This document shows positions 1-7,362 of a stretch of DNA of 13,361 bases, piece by piece. Both the position numbers and the translations under genes were made by a program. The first letter of the stretch is position 1, and each line of letters begins with the position of its first letter. The DNA comes from Oscillospiraceae bacterium (GTDB taxonomy: Bacteria > Bacillota_A > Clostridia > Oscillospirales > Oscillospiraceae), in contig JAFZOC010000021.1 in assembly GCA_017550765.1 (NCBI GenBank), positions 1 through 13,361 of the forward strand. The letters are read 5' to 3'. Under the pieces are notes generated by a model. That model had not been told where the DNA came from and searched no databases. It worked only from the letters and a program-made list of their open reading frames with translations.

Positions 1-1286
1 GCGATCGCTCTGGTGGAGTAGCCGACCCCGCTCAGATATGTCTTCGCATAGGTCCTGTCGACGATGACATAGCCGGACACGTCGCCGGTCTTGTGGCTGT
101 AGGCGGTCCCGGAAGAGCCGACCACGCCAAGAGCCTGGAGGAAGGCGGCGTATGCGCTGCCGGTCGAGCGGTCCGGTGTCCGCCCCACGATCAGGCAGCC
201 GGCGGAATTGACCCAGGACGCGCCGGCCGGAGCGATGCTGTCCGTGCTGCGCCGATGGACGTCGATCCCCTCCGAAGTGCTGGAATAGAACGAGCTCTTC
301 GAACGATGACGGAGCACGTTCGCGGTCTTGACCGTGAGAGCGGCGTACTTCCCGAGATGGTCGATGCTCCGGAAAGAGTAGATGCCGGACTTGACCGTGG
401 GCATCGGCGTCCCGTCGTTGCGGGCGGGATCGAAGGGGTAGTCAGGGATGGTCGAGCTGTTGCGGTCGATGAACACGATCCTGCCCGCTTTGACCACCAC
501 GCACATCGCGTTCATGCGGGCGTTGCAGGAGCTGTTGCTGCCGACGCCTTCGAAGAAGAACACCAGGGGGCTGCCCGTCCGTCCGGACAGGCTGTCGGCA
601 TACTTCGTGTTGATCAGCTTGAGCGCGTTATAGGCGTTGCTGTTCCTGCTGATGCCGTACGCAGCCGCCGCGCGGTCGATCTCCGCGTCGCTGACGATCT
701 TGGGAGTGCTGGGCGCGCAGTAGCTGTCGTAGGTGCTCTTCGCGATCCACGCGATCCGGTAGGCGCTGCTCCCGCTGGGGTACATGATCTGATAGTTGCT
801 GCCGGACACCGCGAGGAGCCACACCGGGTCCCCCTTGTCCACATAGTAGCTGCTGCTCGTCCCGCTGCCGGGGCGGACAGAGACGTTGAATCGCGCAGAG
901 GCGGTGGTCTTCGCGTGGCTGCTGTTGTTGGGGCTGATCGCAGACAGCGGGATGTACGCATACACCCTTCGGCTGCTCGTGGGATAGGACACATAGGCCC
1001 AGTAGGTCCCGCTCCCGTTCTTCCCGACCTCGTATACATAGATCTCATCAGACGCTGCGATATAGGAATAGCGGGAGGCGCCGTAGCTCACGGTCCCTCG
1101 CGTCGACAGCGCATCGCTCGTGTACGGGATCGTGTCGCCCGCGCCGATCGAAAAGACCTTCGCCGGGCGCGAGGAGCTCAGGACGGAGAACGCCGTGGTG
1201 GACGCCGCGCTGGCCGTGACCGCGAAGGTCGCGAGCAGCGTGCACATCACCAGAAGTACGCATACCAGGGATCTCAGTTTTTTCAT
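1..1286 (-). CDS. Secreted SH3-like / L,D-transpeptidase-like cell-wall protein (C-terminus cut by window edge)
   Basis: This reading frame is open from 1286 to the window edge (about 428 codons, no stop seen). It starts MKKLRSLVCVLLVMC, a Sec signal peptide: two lysines, a hydrophobic core to about residue 22, then an AxA-type cleavage site (TASA|AS) near residue 28. Residues ~43-117 and ~127-189 are beta-rich, Ser/Tyr/Gly-rich stretches that look like two bacterial SH3-like wall-binding modules. Residues ~235-410 resemble the YkuD/L,D-transpeptidase fold: a GIYSF strand, then IDVHRR at ~341-346 and NSAGC at ~360-364, matching the family's His and S/T-x-G-C catalytic pattern. Inferred role: peptidoglycan cross-linking or modification outside the cell. 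The start at 1286 has AGAGGG 7 nt upstream; an in-frame ATG at 1303 lies before that site and is less likely. The gene has its own promoter and lies beyond the operon terminator, so it is probably unrelated to the operon. Catalytic activity is less certain than secretion. Confidence 0.82.
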   Translation of the reverse strand, partial: MKKLRSLVCVLLVMCTLLATFAVTASAASTTAFSVLSSSRPAKVFSIGAGDTIPYTSDALSTRGTVSYGASRYSYIAASDEIYVYEVGKNGSGTYWAYVSYPTSSRRVYAYIPLSAISPNNSSHAKTTASARFNVSVRPGSGTSSSYYVDKGDPVWLLAVSGSNYQIMYPSGSSAYRIAWIAKSTYDSYCAPSTPKIVSDAEIDRAAAAYGISRNSNAYNALKLINTKYADSLSGRTGSPLVFFFEGVGSNSSCNARMNAMCVVVKAGRIVFIDRNSSTIPDYPFDPARNDGTPMPTVKSGIYSFRSIDHLGKYAALTVKTANVLRHRSKSSFYSSTSEGIDVHRRSTDSIAPAGASWVNSAGCLIVGRTPDRSTGSAYAAFLQALGVVGSSGTAYSHKTGDVSGYVIVDRTYAKTYLSGVGYSTRAI

Positions 1287-1337
1287 TGCAGTACCCTCTT
1301 TCATAATAGTATTTTTTGTTGGGATGTCTTGTGACGC

Positions 1338-1387
1338 AAGGAGCAAGATGCGCAGAACGATCCGAGAAAGCTCGGTCCCACCTCCTT
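1338..1387 (-). promoter_or_regulatory. Structured 5' leader element upstream of the secreted protein
   Basis: The mRNA for the secreted protein has a leader of about 160 nt. Within it, CCGAG (1371-1375) and CTCGG (1362-1366) form a 5-bp hairpin with a 4-nt loop. Around it, a Shine-Dalgarno-like AAGGAG (1382-1387) can pair with CTCCTT (1338-1343). A second polypurine AGGAGG lies further upstream in the transcript. Neither Shine-Dalgarno-like motif is followed by a convincing start codon. The structure is visible in the sequence; any regulatory role is inference. I do not recognise a known riboswitch. Confidence 0.3.
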
Positions 1388-1450
1388 TTCTGCTGTGTTC
1401 TTTGTCCTCCTCTCTTTGTGTTTGCGAGCTTATTAAACAACAGATCCTCG

Positions 1451-1479
1451 GTCATATCACTTCCCGCCGGCATTGTCGA
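1451..1479 (-). promoter_or_regulatory. Sigma-70-type promoter for the secreted cell-wall protein
   Basis: On the minus strand a -35 box TCGACA (1474-1479, five of six matches to TTGACA) is followed by a 17-nt spacer and a -10 box TATGAC (1451-1456), which is preceded by TG plus one base as an extended -10. Transcription would start near 1444, giving a ~158-nt leader before the start codon at 1286. It lies downstream of the operon terminator, which makes the secreted gene a separate transcription unit. The alternative -10 TTTAAT a little downstream has no good -35. Confidence 0.5.
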
Positions 1480-1577
1480 CAGCAAAAATGCGTCCTTTCC
1501 CATCCGCCGGGCGCAGGGCACGGTCTTGGGCCCGGCGGAGCAGGCGCTCTGTCCGGTCCTGTCCCGGCCGCAGGCGC

Positions 1578-1620
1578 AAAAAGGGCCTTGTGCGAACGGG
1601 TCGTTCGCACAAGGCCCTTT
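1578..1620 (-). terminator. Strong intrinsic terminator closing the five-gene operon
   Basis: There is a perfect 18-bp inverted repeat (1580-1597 with 1603-1620) around a 5-nt loop. On the minus strand the stem is followed directly by a run of five T (1578-1582, partly shared with the stem base). It begins about 73 nt after the stop codon of the STAND NTPase gene. On the plus strand only a short TTT follows, so it is mainly a minus-strand terminator. Confidence 0.9.
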
Positions 1621-1692
1621 CATACGCGGTCCGGGAACCGGTCGCGATCTTCTGTTTTCCGGCGGGACCTGCTCCCGTCAACGCGGCCGCGC

Positions 1693-4600
1693 TCACGGTC
1701 GCGCGATATCCGCTCCCTCCTTCTGCTCCATCCGGGTCGTCCGCTCCTCTTTGGGCAGCGAGATGACAAGTTCCTCTTCGCCAGCAGGCGCGCTGCCGGC
1801 CAGGGCGATATGACAGGCCCCATCCTTCTCCGTGACCCGCCACCCCAGGATGACGCCCGGGTGTCGATAGGCAGACTTGACCTCCATCTCCACCGTATCG
1901 AGCACGATGACCGAGCTCAGCAATTTCGAGATCAGGATCAGATACCGTCCATCCTCCGGTCCCACCAGCGCGCTGCTGAGGTCGTTCTTCTCCCGGAGGA
2001 AAGCCGCGAACTCGGACGGATACGATCTGCGCACGGCGAGGAGGCAACGGTCGAAGTCTGTATAGCGGGACAGATAGCGTTCTCCGCTGTCAGCGTCCCG
2101 GAGCTCTCCGTCACTCGTCCACCGGATCGCGCGCTCGTGGCCGAAAGTCCATCTCTCATGCGTCATCCATCTGGACGGCGGCTCCATGCGGTCGATCAGA
2201 TCCAGGACCGCAGGCCGGAACAGGCCGTGGACCGCATATCCCCCCGCCCTCGGGTCGACGGTGTAGGGCGTCTCGAACACGTCGTCCTCGCCCTTCGGCG
2301 TCTTCTCCGGGAGCCGGACCTGCGCCTTCCCCTCCAGCGGGATCTGATATGTGCCTTTGTCCGATAAAGTCAGGCAGAGATACCGGGAGCATCCAGAAAA
2401 GCCGGCCTGCAGGACAGGGCGGTCTTCCACCGCTATCTGCCTGCGGATGTCCCCCTTATCCGTCCCGACGACGATCACGGAGCTGTTCCGACGGAGCAGG
2501 AGATAACGGGAGTCGGGAGAGAACTCCATCTGGAGGAGCAGATCCAGGAGCCCCCAGCGGAACGTATCCATCACGAACAAGGGCTCGTGGGCCCTGCTGA
2601 ATACCACGATCTCGTCGTTCATCTCATATGCGACGGCGTATCTCCCATCCCCGGCGAAGCTGATGAGCGTCGCGGTCTTCAGGTCTTCCGGGTCGGTATG
2701 GTCGGCCGTGAGCAGCCCATAAGTAGAGAACCACGTACTGAGCTCCGTCGGCTCTCTCGGCTCCAGGCTCTCAAGCATCTTGACGATCAGTCCGGCCAGT
2801 GAGGAGAGCTGGCCCCGGACATCTTCCAGGGGCTTCTTTGCGGTGAAACAGACCTGTTCTCCCGCCTGTCGCTCCAGATCCTCGCGATGCAGGTCCATCA
2901 GCAGACCCCGGTCGGAGAGCACGCTCAGCTCCCGGTCTTTCTGGCGCCATACGACCTGCCGGATGCCCGGGACCGCTCCCACGCGCATGCTGAAGTCCGT
3001 GAGGTCCACCCAGAAGACCCGGTCCCTTCCGTAGAAGACCGCCGTCCTCTCTCCCGGCAGGCAGCCGCGCATCGACCGATAAGCAGGCGGATACAGATAC
3101 GTGTGTCTGTTCTTCCCCCGTCTTCCGGCGCGCGGATCCAACAGGAACGCTCTTGGCTGGTCTGTGGGCAGTTCCTCATCCACCAGGAGCCATCGGTCCC
3201 CGATCACAGGATAGACCTTCTTGAGACAGTCGCCCGTATGCACAGAGCGCAGCAGCGCGCCATCCGCCGGCGCCCGCTCCTCCGCGCGCCAGGACCGGGA
3301 GATGAGGATGGTCTCCGGCGTCTGCCCGATATGCTCCAGGCCGCGCAGTTCGATGGACCAGATGCGCGTCCCGCACTTCAGGTCATAGGCGGACACGCTC
3401 TCCCCCAGGCCGTACACCAGCAGCCCCAGCTGCTCGAAGTGGGCATGGCCGATCCCACTGTCAGCGCCTTCGAGCGTCCCTGTCTTTTTGATGCTCTTGC
3501 CGTCGTAATGATAAAAGACCCATTCGGACTCGGAGACCGCCACGACGAAACGCGCCCCATCCAGCCAAAAGATGTCTCTTATCCGGAAATAGTACTCCGC
3601 CTGCCCGGTGATGTACAGGCGCAGATCCTGCTTCGCCTCCTCTTCCGAACAGATGCGGATCTCCCGGTCGTGGCCCAGCGCCAGAGTCTTCCCGTCCGGC
3701 GACCAGGCGGCCACAGAAGCCGCGGATATCGTCCTGCCCCGGCTCTCGCGCGGCGTATAGCGGATCGTCGGCTCCGGCGCCCCTTCCCAGCCGATGTTCC
3801 CCAGACAGTTGAGCAGCTCGCCTCTGTAGCAGGAGAGCTGTTCCCGCTCCCCGATCAGGACCCGCTCCAGCGCCAGGAGCGCAGGCGGCTGTCCAGCCTC
3901 CGGCAGTACCCGCCGGCAAGCCCCATACGCATCCAGCAGTTCCTCCAGCATCTCGCTCTTGCAGGCAGCGTCGACAAAGTCCGTATCCGAGAGCAGCTCC
4001 GCCAGTTCGCCCCAAGCGCGCCTTTGCATGAGCAGCGGCAGGATAGACAGACACTTTTTGGTGTTGGGCGTCCTTCTGTGGGGATCGACGTAGTCGTCCA
4101 TGGCCCGGAAGTAGTCCTGCAGCAGGTCCTCGGCGTCTCTGAGGATCCCCGGGAACGCAGCCGCGAAAGCCGTCCTCACGATGCTGTGGACAGGTCTGAT
4201 CACAACGTAGCCTCTGGACAGCGTCATCGTCAGAAGGTCTGACAGATCGCTGAACAGTCTGGACCACAGGACGAACGGGATCCTCCGCTCGTCGGGCTGA
4301 TAGTACGCCTCTTTGAGGATCTCGTCTTTCACCGCCCGGATGCGCATCAGCAGCCTGACAAGGTCATCCTCTCCGATCCCCGCGGGAGCCGCCAGGGCGA
4401 GCGCGATGGCGTAGAGCGTAAGGTATCTGCCGTGTCCGTACTGGGTATACATGGCGTCGATCCTCGCCAGGACCGCTCCCTCCGTGGTCTCGGGCAGCGC
4501 TCGTATCACGTCGAAGGAACGCCAGGAAGCGCAGATGTCTGCCAGGAGCTTCGCATAGAGCGGCAGAGGTCTCTCCCCGAGCGCTGCTCTCACCAGGGCC

Positions 4601-6054
4601 TTCTGCGGCTCCGGCGCGAGCATCCTGCCCCGTTGGGCGAGCGCCCGGTCGATGGTCTGGAGCCCGCTCTCCCGGTCGAAGAGATCGACCCGCAGTTCGA
4701 TCTGTTCTCCGGTCAGCAGCGGCAAAGCCCCGGCCGGGTCCGTCGTCGAGAGGATCAGCTTGATGTTCTTCGGCAGTTCCGAGGGGAACAGAGGCCTGGC
4801 CACCCGGTCCAGATCGCCGTAGCTGTCCAGGCCGTCGATCGCGATGACGCAGGGCTCTTTCCCGTGCATATCCAGAAAGACGTTCCACAGCGGCTCCAGG
4901 ATGCTCTCGCTCGTAATGAGCAGTTCGGTCTTCAGCCCGTAATGGGCCACGATCTCCCTGCAGATGTTCGCGACCGCGCCGCGGATGTCGTAGGGGGCGT
5001 CCCCGATCCCGAAAAAGGAACCGAACACCGGTCTGTCGCATCGGCGCACAGCCTCCGCGAGCAGACTGGTCTTCCCGCTCCCGGATCTTCCGAGAAGGAC
5101 GAGAGGGGCGCACGCATCGCTTTCGATGTAGTCTCTGATCTTGTCCAGTTCCTTTTCCCGCCCGCACAGGAAGGCGTGCGGCAGCGCGGACAGGAAGTCG
5201 GCAGGCTGTCCGGACAGTTCCCTGTCTTTCTGCTCCAGCCGTTCGATCTCCGCAGCGATCCGATCCTGCAGCGCTTTGCGGACGCGCTCTTCGAAGATCT
5301 GTCCGTAGGCCGGCCCGTCTCGATAGTCCAGCTCGATCAGGCTATACATCTCGCCGGTCTTCTCCAGCTTCTCGCGGATCCTTTCCCGCAGCTCTGTGAC
5401 GTTCGAAAGATCTGCGTCCCGCTCCGGATGACCGTTGCGGAAATAGACGACGGTGTTGTCGCAGGGCCCTTCCTTTCCCAAGAGGCCCTCATAGATCTCC
5501 TGCTCCGTGGCAGACCCGCAGAACTTCACCAGCGCCGCCCCTGACAGTCCGCAGTCCCGCGCCGCACGGGCCAGGATCCGATGGAGCCGATCCTGCACAG
5601 CGGTCCAGACGGCGTCCTGCTCATACGCGTCGGTCCGTTTTTTCAGGATATAGCTCCCGCCCGCGTCGTTCTCATCGTATCGGTACCAGGTCGCGAGCAG
5701 TTCCTTCTCCTCCCGGCTGCACCGGCCAAGGATCTGTGTGAGCTCTTCGGGCCGGATCTCGTACGGGACCGGGGTCCAGTTCCCGTAACGCTCTCCCACC
5801 ATGATCAGGAAATTGGGCCTGGGCGCCATGCTCTCGCAGCGCCGGACCTCCTCCAGGCAGATCGGCACCGTCTTCTGGTCCAGCACAGACTCGGTATTGA
5901 CGCCCCAGCGCAGGTCGACCAGCTGGAAGGCATAGCCCCGGTCCCGGCAGTATCTGTCCAGCGCATCAAAGACAGGCCCGTTCAGGATCTCCCTCTCATA
6001 CAGGAGGTCGGAGAACGTGGAGCTGATGAAGAGACGGAACGTCCTATTGATCAT
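1693..6054 (-). CDS. STAND NTPase: DUF4062 + NACHT-like ATPase + WD40-like beta-propeller
   Basis: This is a 1453-residue multidomain protein. Residues ~5-100 match DUF4062: FRLFISSTFSDLLYERE, then VDLRWGV (46-52), ICLEEVRRC (65-73) and MVGERYGNW (85-93), as in the N-terminus of animal NPHP3/NWD1/TEP1-type proteins. A coiled-coil-like stretch at ~220-285 leads to the NTPase: Walker A GRSGSGKTS (322-330), Walker B CVIAIDGLD (402-410), a sensor-like LILSTTDP (433-440) and a PLPLY motif near 496-500 typical of NACHT/STAND proteins. A helical region follows (~520-760), then a beta-propeller from ~770 to the end with degenerate WD40 blades (WSPDGKTLALG, FSPDSRYLLL, FSGCSRYLCL). STAND proteins usually oligomerise when the C-terminal repeats detect a trigger, exposing the N-terminal effector. 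The start has AGGAGGG 6 nt upstream. It overlaps the upstream membrane-protein gene by 11 nt, indicating coupled translation. The trigger and the activity of the DUF4062 domain are unknown. Confidence 0.9.
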   Translation of the reverse strand: MINRTFRLFISSTFSDLLYEREILNGPVFDALDRYCRDRGYAFQLVDLRWGVNTESVLDQKTVPICLEEVRRCESMAPRPNFLIMVGERYGNWTPVPYEIRPEELTQILGRCSREEKELLATWYRYDENDAGGSYILKKRTDAYEQDAVWTAVQDRLHRILARAARDCGLSGAALVKFCGSATEQEIYEGLLGKEGPCDNTVVYFRNGHPERDADLSNVTELRERIREKLEKTGEMYSLIELDYRDGPAYGQIFEERVRKALQDRIAAEIERLEQKDRELSGQPADFLSALPHAFLCGREKELDKIRDYIESDACAPLVLLGRSGSGKTSLLAEAVRRCDRPVFGSFFGIGDAPYDIRGAVANICREIVAHYGLKTELLITSESILEPLWNVFLDMHGKEPCVIAIDGLDSYGDLDRVARPLFPSELPKNIKLILSTTDPAGALPLLTGEQIELRVDLFDRESGLQTIDRALAQRGRMLAPEPQKALVRAALGERPLPLYAKLLADICASWRSFDVIRALPETTEGAVLARIDAMYTQYGHGRYLTLYAIALALAAPAGIGEDDLVRLLMRIRAVKDEILKEAYYQPDERRIPFVLWSRLFSDLSDLLTMTLSRGYVVIRPVHSIVRTAFAAAFPGILRDAEDLLQDYFRAMDDYVDPHRRTPNTKKCLSILPLLMQRRAWGELAELLSDTDFVDAACKSEMLEELLDAYGACRRVLPEAGQPPALLALERVLIGEREQLSCYRGELLNCLGNIGWEGAPEPTIRYTPRESRGRTISAASVAAWSPDGKTLALGHDREIRICSEEEAKQDLRLYITGQAEYYFRIRDIFWLDGARFVVAVSESEWVFYHYDGKSIKKTGTLEGADSGIGHAHFEQLGLLVYGLGESVSAYDLKCGTRIWSIELRGLEHIGQTPETILISRSWRAEERAPADGALLRSVHTGDCLKKVYPVIGDRWLLVDEELPTDQPRAFLLDPRAGRRGKNRHTYLYPPAYRSMRGCLPGERTAVFYGRDRVFWVDLTDFSMRVGAVPGIRQVVWRQKDRELSVLSDRGLLMDLHREDLERQAGEQVCFTAKKPLEDVRGQLSSLAGLIVKMLESLEPREPTELSTWFSTYGLLTADHTDPEDLKTATLISFAGDGRYAVAYEMNDEIVVFSRAHEPLFVMDTFRWGLLDLLLQMEFSPDSRYLLLRRNSSVIVVGTDKGDIRRQIAVEDRPVLQAGFSGCSRYLCLTLSDKGTYQIPLEGKAQVRLPEKTPKGEDDVFETPYTVDPRAGGYAVHGLFRPAVLDLIDRMEPPSRWMTHERWTFGHERAIRWTSDGELRDADSGERYLSRYTDFDRCLLAVRRSYPSEFAAFLREKNDLSSALVGPEDGRYLILISKLLSSVIVLDTVEMEVKSAYRHPGVILGWRVTEKDGACHIALAGSAPAGEEELVISLPKEERTTRMEQKEGADIARP

Positions 6055-6784
6055 GTCCTACCCTCCTCGTCCTGCGGATCCTCGGCCTGTGCAGGGGGCT
6101 TCCGCCCCGTCCCAGCCGCGCGCGGAGGCTCTGTATCGCCCGCGGGACCGCCGCCTTCACAAAGAGCACTGCCCAGCAGATGAGCAGCGGGACGCCGATG
6201 ACCACGACGGCGCAAACGATACTGCTCAAGACCATGTCCAGTATGGTCCCCGCCGGGGGATAGGGGATCCCGCTCGCCGTATAGCTGACGCGGAACGGAG
6301 CGGCTCTCCTGATGGAGTCGACCAGCCATATGGTCATGAAAGCCCAGACGGCCGCCGCCAGGACCGTCAGCGCTTTCCGGCACGCCCTCTTCACCCGTTC
6401 TCCGCGGATCTCCGGCTGGGGGTATCCGTGTGTGATGTTTCGGATGAGGGCGGACGGCGTCCTGTTCGCCGCGTCCTCAAAGGCCGCGTCATAGCGGAGA
6501 TAGTTCACATACGGGTCCAGTCTCAGCCGTATCCTCAGTTCCCTCCGCAAAAGGGATACCGCCAACACGATGGGGACCAGCCCGAAGATCATGAACACGG
6601 CGAGCTCGCACGCGCTCAGAAAGTTCGTATCTTCCTGCAGGATACGCTCTCCGACCTCCGGTCCCAGGAAACGGCCCAGCACATACTGCAGCGCCTTCAT
6701 GATGATCTTATAGCAGAAAAAGGTATAGCGGACGACCTGTCCCCACAGCCAGCTTATGAACTTGCCCAGCACCGAGCCTTCCAT
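6044..6784 (-). CDS. Putative membrane protein with three predicted transmembrane helices
   Basis: I recognise no named family. The 246-residue product has an aromatic, amphipathic N-terminal stretch (residues ~9-38, rich in W, Y, F and I) and three strongly hydrophobic segments at ~60-79, ~138-156 and ~183-210. A soluble Arg-rich segment (~80-135) lies between helices 1 and 2, and the C-terminal tail (~213-246) is very basic, suggesting it is cytoplasmic. No signal-peptide cleavage site or catalytic motif is visible. The start is supported by AAAGGAGAGG about 5 nt upstream. The gene follows the RyR gene by ~64 nt and overlaps the STAND gene start by 11 nt, so it is likely made in step with the NTPase. 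Given that context it may be a membrane anchor or a membrane-disrupting effector; this is inference from position and helices only. Confidence 0.8.
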   Translation of the reverse strand: MEGSVLGKFISWLWGQVVRYTFFCYKIIMKALQYVLGRFLGPEVGERILQEDTNFLSACELAVFMIFGLVPIVLAVSLLRRELRIRLRLDPYVNYLRYDAAFEDAANRTPSALIRNITHGYPQPEIRGERVKRACRKALTVLAAAVWAFMTIWLVDSIRRAAPFRVSYTASGIPYPPAGTILDMVLSSIVCAVVVIGVPLLICWAVLFVKAAVPRAIQSLRARLGRGGSPLHRPRIRRTRRVGHDQ

Positions 6785-6848
6785 CTGTACCTCTCCTTTG
6801 TCTGTCGTCCCCGTGTCTCACTGTCTCCCGGCTGCGGCCGTCCCGCAG

Positions 6849-7169
6849 TCAGGGCTGTCGCGCGCAGGCCTCCGGCGCTCCCTCCGGGCCGGGCCGTACG
6901 ATCGTGTAGCCCAGCTTGACGATCAGGCGGAGCGTCTCCATCGCAGTTGCGCGGTCATACTCCTTCTCCCCCTCGGGCAGCTCTTCGTAGGGGACGAGGC
7001 ACGGCGACGTTTTCTTCCCGTCGTCTCGTTTTTCTCCGTAGCTCCAGCCCTGGGCGATCCTTTGCCTGGCCCAAATGTCATGGGTGTTGGCTGCCAAGAG
7101 TTCTGCCAGAGCCAGGATCTCCTCCGGCAGCGCGACATCGCCGGTCTCTATCGGTGTTGGACTATACAC
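6849..7169 (-). CDS. Free-standing RyR (ryanodine receptor) domain protein
   Basis: The product is almost entirely one RyR domain (Pfam RyR family). It shows PTPIETGDVALPEEI, then LAANTHDIWARQRIAQGW, YGEKRDD, SPCLVPYEELPEGEKEYDR and a final LRLIVKLGY segment, in the family's order and at its usual length (~90 residues). These match the consensus of single RyR repeats of ryanodine receptors and of bacterial RyR proteins. Bacterial RyR domains have been proposed from comparative genomics to be nucleotide-ligand sensors; the ligand here is unknown. Start choice: an ATG at 7175 has only 1 nt between AGGAGG and the codon, whereas the in-frame GTG at 7169 has AGGAGG 7 nt upstream, so I prefer GTG. 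The ATG would add two residues. It lies between the kinase-nuclease gene, which carries a divergent RyR copy, and the membrane-protein gene, and acts plausibly as the operon's small sensor or adaptor. Confidence 0.9.
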   Translation of the reverse strand: MYSPTPIETGDVALPEEILALAELLAANTHDIWARQRIAQGWSYGEKRDDGKKTSPCLVPYEELPEGEKEYDRATAMETLRLIVKLGYTIVRPGPEGAPEACARQP

Positions 7170-7233
7170 ATCCATTCCTCCTTATCGTTTTGTCTGATCG
7201 CGGATACACATCGTTCGTCAGGCCGGGTCCTCC

Positions 7234-7316
7234 TTTGCGGTCTGTATCCGTCCTGCGGCCATCATACCGCGTACAGGGCAGCGGCAGACAGCCCCGCCCC
7301 CGATCCGGACCGCAAA
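7234..7316. repeat. 9-bp inverted repeat in the gap before the RyR gene
   Basis: TTTGCGGTC (7234-7242) and GACCGCAAA (7308-7316) are perfect inverted copies 65 nt apart. The right arm overlaps the T-run of the terminator-like hairpin at 7314-7354, so pairing of the two arms would form a large stem-loop competing with the end of that terminator. The gap also holds a TATGAT -10-like box (minus strand, 7261-7266) without a good -35. Function is unproven. Confidence 0.4.
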
Positions 7317-7354
7317 AAAGCAAGACCTGCCGAGGGGGGGACTGCGACAGGCCC
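7314..7354 (-). terminator. Internal terminator-like hairpin between the kinase-nuclease and RyR genes
   Basis: Just after the stop codon at 7363, minus-strand GGGCCUGUCG (7345-7354) can pair with CGGCAGGUCU (around 7323-7332) using a few G-U pairs, around a C-rich 12-nt loop. A run of six T (7314-7319) follows after a few bases. The stem is imperfect and the loop large, so termination is probably partial. It would lower expression of the three downstream genes relative to the first two. Confidence 0.55.
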
Positions 7355-7362
7355 TGCCCCGG

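Noticed and set aside
93..1334. Plus-strand ORF of 413 codons
   Set aside because: Its product is a low-complexity Arg/Ala/Gly/Val mixture without domains, and it is antisense to the convincing secreted-protein frame with signal peptide and SAGC motif. It is a GC-driven shadow.
1362..1400. Possible T-box leader, because of GGTGGGACCGAG in the leader RNA
   Set aside because: It only loosely resembles the T-box UGGNACCGCG element; there is no specifier stem, no following terminator and the gene is not an amino-acid or tRNA-synthetase gene.
1578..1620. Long inverted repeat as a transposon end or attachment site
   Set aside because: The perfect stem, 5-nt loop and T-run directly after an operon fit an intrinsic terminator, and there is no transposase or integrase in the window.
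1048..1623. Minus-strand ORF of 191 codons over the terminator and leader
   Set aside because: It begins inside the terminator stem, overlaps the secreted-protein gene in another frame and has shadow composition.
1120..2367. Plus-strand ORF of 415 codons spanning the intergenic region and the end of the STAND gene
   Set aside because: It crosses the terminator hairpin and a promoter, has no ribosome binding site of note and has Arg/Pro/Ser-rich shadow composition.
2887..5544. Two long plus-strand ORFs (2887-4242 and 4432-5544)
   Set aside because: Both are antisense to the STAND NTPase frame, whose P-loop, Walker B and propeller repeats make it the real gene; the plus-strand products have no recognisable motif.
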